NCBI GenBank assembly: GCA_031360885.1
Contig: JANMCC010000370.1
Coordinates: 1-11,945 of the forward strand
Origin: Schlegelella_A sp031360885
Lineage (GTDB): Bacteria > Pseudomonadota > Gammaproteobacteria > Burkholderiales > Burkholderiaceae_C
Length of the DNA stretch: 11,945 nt
Direction: 5' to 3'
A program made the translations under genes and the position numbers. Of the stretch, positions 6,605 through 11,945 are shown piece after piece. The stretch's first letter is position 1; each line of letters starts with the position of its first letter. The notes under the pieces were generated by a model, which did no database searches, was not told where the DNA came from, and saw nothing but the letters and a program-made list of their open reading frames with translations.

Positions 6605-9397
6605 ATGGGCCCCCTCGAAATCGCCAGCGCCCGCGTCGCAGCGATCGTGCCGGATGCCCCGTCGGCCCCGTTCGGCGAGACCGAGCCCCCGGCCCGCCAG
6701 CCCGCGTCGGGCGGCGCCGAGCACAGCCGTTTCGTGCAGCGCATCCGCCGCCGCTATCCGGCCGAGCTCGCGGCCCTGCCGCCCGGCGTTCCCGGCCGCG
6801 ACAGCATCCTCGCCCTGATCGCCCATCTGCAGCGCCAGGGGCGCGACCTCGCCAGCGCGATGCGCGTTGCGCGCCAGCTGACGCTGGAGCGGCTCGCCGT
6901 CCTCGACGTCGAACAAGGCGCGCCGCTCGCCGACGTGACCCGGTCGATGACCGAGCTCGCCGAGGCGACGCTCGAGCTCGCCCTGGCGCGGGCCCGCGCC
7001 GACCAGGACGCGCGCTTCGGCGTGCCGCGCAACGCGGCCGGCGCGAGCATCGACTTCTGGGTCGTCGGCATGGGCAAGCTCGGGGCGCGCGAGCTGAACG
7101 TCTCGTCCGACATCGACCTGATCTACGTCTACGAGGAAGACGGCACGACCGACGGCGCCCGACCGGTGAGCGCACACGAGTACTTCGCCCAGGTGGCGCG
7201 CAGCCTCTACACGCTGATCGGCGAGGTCACCGAAGACGGCTTCGTGTTCCGCGTCGACCTGGCGCTGCGCCCGAACGGCAACTCGGGCCCGGCCGCGGTC
7301 AGCCTGGCGATGCTCGAGGAGTACCTGCAGGCGCACGGTCGCGAATGGGAGCGCTTCGCCTGGCTGAAGAGCCGCGTGGTCGCGCCGATCGCCAGCGTGC
7401 AGAGCGGGCGCGCGCTGGCCCTGCGCTCGCTCGTCACCGCGTTCGTCTACCGCCGCTACCTCGACTACGGCGTGTTCGAGGGCCTGCGCCAGCTCCACGC
7501 CAAGGTGCGCGACGAGGCGCAGCGCCGCGCCGCCGGCCGGCCGCAGCGCGCCAACGACGTCAAGCTGTCGCGCGGCGGCATCCGCGAGATCGAGTTCATC
7601 GTCCAGCTGCTGCTCGTCGTGCGCGGCGGCCAGTTCCCCGAAATCCGTACCCGCTCGACGCTGAAGGCGCTCGACAAGCTCGCCGCCGGCGGCCTGATGA
7701 AGCGCGCCAGCGCCGAGCGGCTGGCCGCCGCGTACACGCTGCTGCGCCGGGTCGAGCACCGCATCCAGTACCTCGACGACCAGCAGACGCACGTCCTGCC
7801 CGAGCACGACGGCGACCTGGCCTGGATCGCCGCCAGTCTCGGTGGCGAGGGCAAGGGCCCGTGCGCACTGCTCGACTGCCTCGGCGAGGCGCGCGAATAC
7901 GTCGCCGGCGAGTTCGACCTGCTGCTGCACGACGGCCGCAGCAGCAGCAACGGCTGCCGAAGCTGCGGCCCGCCGCCGCAGCCGGTCGACGCCGAGACCT
8001 TCTTGGCACGGCTGCCGCCCGAGCTCGCGGCGCGCGTTCGCCCGCTCTGCGACCAGCCGAAGATCCGCCTGCTCAGGGACGAGAGCAAGATCCGCCTCGC
8101 CGGCCTGGTGGCGCGCGCCGCGCAGGCGGTGGCCGAGGGGCGCTGCACGCTGCAGGCGGCGATCCTGTTCGTCGACTGGCTCGAGCCGCTGCTCCGGCGA
8201 GAAAGCTACCTCGCCCTGCTCGCAGAGCGCCCCGAAGTACAGAGCAGGCTGCTGCGCCTGCTCGGGCTGGCGCGCTGGCCGATGCGCTACCTGATGCTGC
8301 ATCCCGGCGTGATCGACGAGCTCGCCGAGGAAGAGCTGCTGCACGGCCGCTTCGACCCGCAGGCCTACACCCGCGAGCTCGAGGAGCGCCACGCCGGCTG
8401 GCAGCGCTCGAGCCAGGCCGAGGAAGAGCTGCTCCTCGACACCCTGCGCCGCGCCCACCACGCCGAGGTGTTTCGCACCCTGGTGCGCGACGTCGAGGGG
8501 CACATCACGGTCGAGCAGGTCGCCGACGACCTCTCGTCGCTCGCCGACGCCACGCTGTCTTGCGCGCTGCGCTGGGCCTGGATGCACCTGAAGTCGGCAC
8601 ACCGGCCCGAGCCGCAGCTGGCGGTCATCGCCTACGGCAAGCTCGGCGGCAAGGAGCTCGGCTACGGCAGCGACCTCGACGTCGTGTTCGTCCACGACGA
8701 TCCCGAGACCGAGCCCGACAAGGCGGCGGAGGTCTACGGCGCGTTCGTCCGCAAGGTGATCCACTGGCTGACGATGCGCACCGCCGCCGGCGAGCTGTTC
8801 GACATCGACACCGCGCTGCGGCCCAACGGCAATTCGGGCCTGCTCGTCACCTCGATCGAATCGTTTGCCAATTACCAGACCGGCCGCGGCGGCAACACCG
8901 CCTGGACCTGGGAACACCAGGCACTGACGCGGGCGCGCTGGTGCGCCGGGCTCGAGCGGCTGGCGCCGCGCTTCGAGGCGGTGCGGCGCAGCGTCCTGGC
9001 CGCGCCGCGCGACCGGGCGGCGCTGTGCGAGGAAGTGAAGGCGATGCGCGAGAAGGTGCGCGTCGCGCACCCGGTGAGAGCCGACCGATTCGACCTGAAG
9101 CACAGCCACGGCGGCATGATCGACGTTGAGTTCGCGGTCCAGGTGCTGGTGCTCGGCGAAAGCGGCGCCCACCCCGAGCTGCTCGACGACGTCGGCAACA
9201 TCGCGCTGCTCGGCCGGGCCGAGGCGGCCGGCCTGCTGCCCGCGGGCGTCGGCGCAGCCGCCGCCGATGCCTACCGCGACCTGCGCCGGGCCCAGCACCG
9301 GGCCCGCCTTGACGAGCAGCCGACCCAGCTCGAGCCGGAGGCGATGGCTGCGCCGCGCGCAGCCGTGCTTGCGCTCTGGCGTGCCGTCTTCGGCTGA
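6605..9397 (+). CDS. glnE: Bifunctional glutamine synthetase adenylyltransferase / adenylyl-removing enzyme
   Basis: A 930-residue protein, close to the 946 of E. coli GlnE. It attaches AMP to, and removes it from, a tyrosine of glutamine synthetase in response to PII and glutamine, so setting ammonia assimilation. Two nucleotidyltransferase domains are visible. The N-terminal (adenylyl-removing) domain has GMGKLGARELNVSSDID (155-171) and LRPNGNSGP (221-229). The C-terminal (adenylylating) domain has AYGKLGGKELGYGSDLD (676-692, D690/D692), DID (733-735) and LRPNGNSG (738-745). A helical tail includes HSHGGMIDVEFA. The linker between the domains carries a CxxC pair (C451, C454) in a Ser/Pro-rich stretch. 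ATG 6605 is supported by an in-frame TAG 7 codons upstream, though its Shine-Dalgarno is weak. It is the first gene of the plus-strand cluster; rrtA follows 28 bp later. Confidence 0.97.
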   Translation: MGPLEIASARVAAIVPDAPSAPFGETEPPARQPASGGAEHSRFVQRIRRRYPAELAALPPGVPGRDSILALIAHLQRQGRDLASAMRVARQLTLERLAVLDVEQGAPLADVTRSMTELAEATLELALARARADQDARFGVPRNAAGASIDFWVVGMGKLGARELNVSSDIDLIYVYEEDGTTDGARPVSAHEYFAQVARSLYTLIGEVTEDGFVFRVDLALRPNGNSGPAAVSLAMLEEYLQAHGREWERFAWLKSRVVAPIASVQSGRALALRSLVTAFVYRRYLDYGVFEGLRQLHAKVRDEAQRRAAGRPQRANDVKLSRGGIREIEFIVQLLLVVRGGQFPEIRTRSTLKALDKLAAGGLMKRASAERLAAAYTLLRRVEHRIQYLDDQQTHVLPEHDGDLAWIAASLGGEGKGPCALLDCLGEAREYVAGEFDLLLHDGRSSSNGCRSCGPPPQPVDAETFLARLPPELAARVRPLCDQPKIRLLRDESKIRLAGLVARAAQAVAEGRCTLQAAILFVDWLEPLLRRESYLALLAERPEVQSRLLRLLGLARWPMRYLMLHPGVIDELAEEELLHGRFDPQAYTRELEERHAGWQRSSQAEEELLLDTLRRAHHAEVFRTLVRDVEGHITVEQVADDLSSLADATLSCALRWAWMHLKSAHRPEPQLAVIAYGKLGGKELGYGSDLDVVFVHDDPETEPDKAAEVYGAFVRKVIHWLTMRTAAGELFDIDTALRPNGNSGLLVTSIESFANYQTGRGGNTAWTWEHQALTRARWCAGLERLAPRFEAVRRSVLAAPRDRAALCEEVKAMREKVRVAHPVRADRFDLKHSHGGMIDVEFAVQVLVLGESGAHPELLDDVGNIALLGRAEAAGLLPAGVGAAAADAYRDLRRAQHRARLDEQPTQLEPEAMAAPRAAVLALWRAVFG

Positions 9398-9425
9398 TGC
9401 CGCGGTGCCCGGCGGCGCCGGGCGG

Positions 9426-10016
9426 ATGTGGGTGGCCGCAGCGGTGTTGCCCGGCCTCGGCGCCGCCGCTGTCTTCGTCGCTTTCGCCGCATCGCCGACC
9501 ACGCTCGATTGGCAACCCGGCCTCGCCGCGAGCGAGCCGTGGCGCGCCTGGACCGCCGCCCTGGTCCATCTCAGCGGCCTGCACCTCGCCGCCAATCTCG
9601 CCGGCGCCGCGCTCGTCGGCGCGCTCGGCTTCGTCGCCGCGGTGCCGCGGCGCAGCGTACTCGCCTGGCTCGTCGCCTGGCCGCTGACCCAGCTCGCGCT
9701 CCTGGCGCGGCCCGACCTCGCTCACTACGCCGGCCTCTCGGGCGTGCTCCACGCCGGGGTCGCGATCGTCGCGGTGCACCTGATCGCCGCGGCGCGCGGC
9801 GCCCGGCGGGCGATCGGCTTCGCCCTCCTCGCCGCGCTCGCGCTCAAGGTGGGCAGCGAAGCACCGTGGGCGGCCGAGGCGGTGCGCCATCCGCCCGGCT
9901 GGGACATCGCGATCGCGCCGTTCGCCCATGCCGGCGGGCTGGTCGCCGGCGCCCTCGCCTCCGCGCTGGCCGAGGCCGGGCCTCGATGGCGCCGCCTTAC
10001 CATCGACCGCAAATGA
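9426..10016 (+). CDS. rrtA: Rhombosortase (rhomboid-family intramembrane serine protease)
   Basis: A 196-residue membrane protein with about six hydrophobic segments and the compact rhomboid core. PWRAWTAALVHLSGLHLAAN (38-57) contains the conserved His/Asn of the rhomboid HxxxN motif (H53, N57). HYAGLSGVLH (100-109) carries the nucleophile S105, and FAHAGGLVAGA (166-176) carries the catalytic H168. Small size and these motif spellings match the rhombosortase subfamily (TIGR03902), which processes proteins bearing a C-terminal GlyGly-CTERM tail at the inner membrane for release or surface sorting. No GlyGly-CTERM substrate is encoded here. The start at 9426 follows GGGCGG; an in-frame GTG at 9405 is a weaker alternative. 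The stop overlaps the transporter start (ATGA at 10013-10016), implying translational coupling. An ordinary small rhomboid protease is the alternative. Confidence 0.85.
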   Translation: MWVAAAVLPGLGAAAVFVAFAASPTTLDWQPGLAASEPWRAWTAALVHLSGLHLAANLAGAALVGALGFVAAVPRRSVLAWLVAWPLTQLALLARPDLAHYAGLSGVLHAGVAIVAVHLIAAARGARRAIGFALLAALALKVGSEAPWAAEAVRHPPGWDIAIAPFAHAGGLVAGALASALAEAGPRWRRLTIDRK

Positions 10017-10912
10017 CCGATCGCAAGAGCCACCTCGACGCCGTCGCCGTTGCCACCCTCGTCTTCTGCTGTTTCCTCTGGGGCCTGAACCAGGTCGCCG
10101 CCAAGGCGGCGATGCCCGAGATCCCCGCGCTCTGGCAAGCCACGGCGCGCTCGATCGGCGGCGCGATCCTGGTCTGGCTCTGGTCGCTGAGCCGCGGCAC
10201 CCGCCTGTTCGAGCGCGACGCGACCCTGCCCGGCGGCCTCGTTGCCGGGGCGCTGTTCGCCGCCGAGTTCTTCTGCATCTTCGTCGGCCTGCAGTTCACG
10301 ACCGCGTCGCGGATGGTCGTCTTCATCTACATCGCGCCCTTCGTCGTCGCCCTCGGCATGCCCCTGATCTCCCGCTCGGAACGGCTGAGCCTCTGGCAAT
10401 CGCTCGGCCTCGTGCTCGCCTTCGCCGGCGTCGCCTGGGCCTTCGCGGAAGGCTTCTCGCAGCCGCATGCCGGCGAGAAGCAGTGGATCGGCGACGCCCT
10501 CGGCGTCCTCGCCGGCGTGCTCTGGGGCGCGACCACGCTGGCGATCCGCGCGACGGCGCTCAGCCACGCCTCGGCCGAGAAGACCCTGCTCTACCAGCTC
10601 GTCGTCTCGGCCGTGCTCCTGCTGGCCGCGGCCGTGCTCTCGGGCGCGCCCCTGCCCGAGCGCCTCTCGACCCTGGCCTGGGCCGCCCTCTTCTTCCAGG
10701 TGGTGATCGTCACCTTCGCCAGCTACCTGATCTGGTTCTGGTTGATCCGCAACTACCCGGCGACGCGGATCTCGTCGTTCACGATGCTGACGCCCGTGTT
10801 CGGCCTGCTGCTCGGCGCGGTGCTGCTGACCGAGCCGGTGACGGGCCGGCTGCTGTTCGCCCTGGCGACGGTGGCGGCCGGGATCTATCTGGTCAACCGG
10901 AAGACCGCATGA
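10013..10912 (+). CDS. DMT-superfamily transporter, two EamA domains
   Basis: A 299-residue protein of ten predicted membrane helices arranged as two EamA repeats. The first runs about 11-145, with FLWGLNQVAAKAA (21-33) and SRMVVFIYIAPFVVAL (99-114). The second runs about 159-295, with GVLWGATTLAIR (168-179) and the matching end-of-repeat block RISSFTMLTPVFGLLLG (252-268) followed by LLTEPVTG. Such proteins are inner-membrane drug/metabolite or amino-acid exporters, and the substrate cannot be read from sequence. The start ATG overlaps the rhombosortase stop and lacks its own Shine-Dalgarno, so it is probably translated by coupling. Its stop in turn overlaps the next start (ATGA at 10909-10912). 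Length and topology are complete and normal. Confidence 0.94.
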   Translation: MTDRKSHLDAVAVATLVFCCFLWGLNQVAAKAAMPEIPALWQATARSIGGAILVWLWSLSRGTRLFERDATLPGGLVAGALFAAEFFCIFVGLQFTTASRMVVFIYIAPFVVALGMPLISRSERLSLWQSLGLVLAFAGVAWAFAEGFSQPHAGEKQWIGDALGVLAGVLWGATTLAIRATALSHASAEKTLLYQLVVSAVLLLAAAVLSGAPLPERLSTLAWAALFFQVVIVTFASYLIWFWLIRNYPATRISSFTMLTPVFGLLLGAVLLTEPVTGRLLFALATVAAGIYLVNRKTA

Positions 10913-11445
10913 TCGAGCCGCTGGTCGCGATCGTCGTGCGCGCCAGCTTCTGCGCGGCGCTGGCATGGGGCCTCTGGCGGCTCGGCTTCGGCACCGGCGT
11001 GCTATTCATCGCCGGCCTCGCCGGCCTGATGCTCGCCCGGCCGCTGATGGACCTGGCGATCGCGATCTACCAGGCGATGCGGCGGTCGAACTGGCGCGAG
11101 CTCGAAGGTCGCCACTACGCCTTCAAGGGCCGCGCGGTACACGTCGTCGCGGACGCCGACCACCAGCGCTGGGTGCGCCTGGCCGACATCCGCGCGATCG
11201 CCGGCTTCACCGCCAGCGACGCGGCGTTGAGGGTCACCTATCCGGCGGGCTGGCGAATGCTCGGCCGGCCGCCTGCGCCGCACCTGAGCGACGAGGCGCT
11301 GCTTGTGCACATCGCCAAGGAACGCACGCCGCAGGCGGTGCGCCTGAAGATCTGGATCGAGCGGGAGATCGTCTTTCCGGCGCGGCGCGAGCGCGAGCGC
11401 CACGGCATCCGGCTCGAGGGGCTGGACTTTCGCGCCAGCGACTAG
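10909..11445 (+). CDS. Membrane-anchored protein of unknown function with a BRO-N-like soluble domain
   Basis: A 178-residue protein I cannot name. Residues 5-25 and 27-55 are hydrophobic and probably form two membrane helices; the rest (60-178) is soluble and charged. The soluble part follows the order of features of the BRO-N domain of phage antirepressors. An opening YAFKGRAVHVVAD (70-82) is followed by RWVRLADIRAIAG (87-99), which recalls the antirepressor WF.a.DV..aLG block. LSDEALLVHIAKERTPQAVR (126-145) and then IWIEREIVFPARRERERHG (148-166) recall the closing block of the form LsE.glyrLi.rS..peA..F..Wv..eVlP.ir..G. This likeness is my reading, not a search result. The start overlaps the transporter stop (ATGA) and has GGAAG 5 bases upstream, so it is the last gene of the unit. 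It ends 9 bp from the convergent rfaE2 stop. Confidence 0.85.
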   Translation: MIEPLVAIVVRASFCAALAWGLWRLGFGTGVLFIAGLAGLMLARPLMDLAIAIYQAMRRSNWRELEGRHYAFKGRAVHVVADADHQRWVRLADIRAIAGFTASDAALRVTYPAGWRMLGRPPAPHLSDEALLVHIAKERTPQAVRLKIWIEREIVFPARRERERHGIRLEGLDFRASD

Positions 11446-11454
11446 GGCCTGCGC

Positions 11455-11931
11455 TCAGCGGCGAATGCGTTCGACCAGCGTCGTCGTCGAGTAGCCCTCG
11501 ACGAACGGGAGCGCGGTCGCCTCGCCGCCCCAGCCGCGCACCAGCGCGGTCTCGGCCAGGGTCTCGATGTCGTAGTCGCCGCCCTTGACGTACAGATCGG
11601 GGCGGACGAGCTTGAGCAGCTCGAGCGGCGTCGCCTCGTCGAACAGCGTCACCAGGCTGACGCTTTCCAGCGCCGCCAGCACCGTCGCCCGGTCGCCCTC
11701 GTGGTTGAGCGGCCGGCCTGGCGCCTTGCCGAGGCCGCGCGCCGAGCCGTCGCTGTTGAGGCCGAGCACCAGGCTCGCGCCCAGCGCCCGCGCCTGGGCG
11801 AGGTAGGTGACGTGGCCGCGATGCAGGATGTCGAACACGCCGTTGGTGAACACCAGCGGCCGCGCCAGCTCGGCGAGGCGCGGCTGCAGCTCGGCCCGCG
11901 GGCAGAGCTTGGCGACGAAGGCGGGGAGCAT
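11455..11931 (-). CDS. rfaE2: D-glycero-beta-D-manno-heptose 1-phosphate adenylyltransferase (stand-alone RfaE2/HldC type)
   Basis: A 158-residue cytoplasmic nucleotidyltransferase that joins ATP and heptose 1-phosphate to give ADP-heptose for the LPS inner core. The cytidylyltransferase-like fold is shown by FTNGVFDILHRGHVTYL (28-44), containing the HxGH nucleotide-binding motif (HRGH, 37-40), by GLNSDGSARGLGK (57-69), and by YVKGGDY (114-120) and VEGYSTT (144-150), all typical of RfaE2. It matches only the C-terminal half of E. coli HldE, so the kinase half must be a separate gene elsewhere, as in many betaproteobacteria. The ATG lies 14 bp from the window edge with no clear Shine-Dalgarno; the frame has no stop before the edge, so a longer N-terminus cannot be ruled out. 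It converges on the upstream operon. Confidence 0.93.
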   Translation of the reverse strand: MLPAFVAKLCPRAELQPRLAELARPLVFTNGVFDILHRGHVTYLAQARALGASLVLGLNSDGSARGLGKAPGRPLNHEGDRATVLAALESVSLVTLFDEATPLELLKLVRPDLYVKGGDYDIETLAETALVRGWGGEATALPFVEGYSTTTLVERIRR

Positions 11932-11945
11932 CGGCGGATTGTCGC

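Noticed and set aside
7255..8850. Repeated LRPNGNSG segments within glnE as an assembly duplication
   Set aside because: The two copies belong to the two homologous nucleotidyltransferase domains that every GlnE has, and the DNA between and around them differs.
9395..9399. TGATG overlap at the glnE stop as a coupled start for the next gene
   Set aside because: The ATG at 9397 is in a different frame from the rhombosortase and gives a 96-residue Pro/Ser/Arg-rich product without domain features. The rhombosortase frame starts at ATG 9426 (or GTG 9405).
6578..9595. A 1005-codon open frame antisense to glnE
   Set aside because: It is a shadow of glnE, with low-complexity composition and no recognisable motifs. 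The plus-strand frame has complete GlnE catalytic blocks.

Overview
This is a high-GC chromosomal segment with strong GC bias at third codon positions, so long antisense open frames shadow the real genes. Gene content and order point to a Gram-negative proteobacterium, most likely a betaproteobacterium: GlnE divergent from a YhdP-type AsmA-like protein and a Nit-type amidase, plus a rhombosortase and a stand-alone LPS-heptose adenylyltransferase. The genus cannot be fixed from this window. I see no mobile element, tRNA, rRNA or CRISPR array.

Layout, left to right. Minus strand: a DUF2339 multi-pass membrane protein, whose 3' end runs off the left edge (1-1272); a 187-bp spacer crowded with inverted repeats (1273-1459); a carbon-nitrogen hydrolase of the Nit1/deaminated-glutathione-amidase type (1460-2263); and yhdP, a giant AsmA-like envelope protein (2281-6528). 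The nit gene follows yhdP by 17 bp and has a good Shine-Dalgarno. A 76-bp divergent spacer separates yhdP from the plus-strand genes. Plus strand: glnE (6605-9397), a rhombosortase (9426-10016), a DMT/EamA transporter (10013-10912) and an unnamed membrane-anchored protein (10909-11445). The last three overlap by ATGA junctions, so with glnE they look like one transcription unit. At the right edge an rfaE2/hldC-type gene (11455-11931, minus) converges on this unit with only 9 bp between stop codons.

The themes are nitrogen regulation (GlnE tunes glutamine synthetase) and cell envelope work. YhdP belongs to the family implicated in moving phospholipid to the outer membrane. RfaE2 activates the heptose of the LPS inner core. 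Rhombosortase processes GlyGly-CTERM proteins at the inner membrane. The metabolic repair amidase and the transporter look like housekeeping passengers. The most unusual gene is the last of the plus-strand operon. Its soluble part reads like a BRO-N domain (the DNA-binding N-terminal domain of phage antirepressors) attached to two N-terminal membrane segments.
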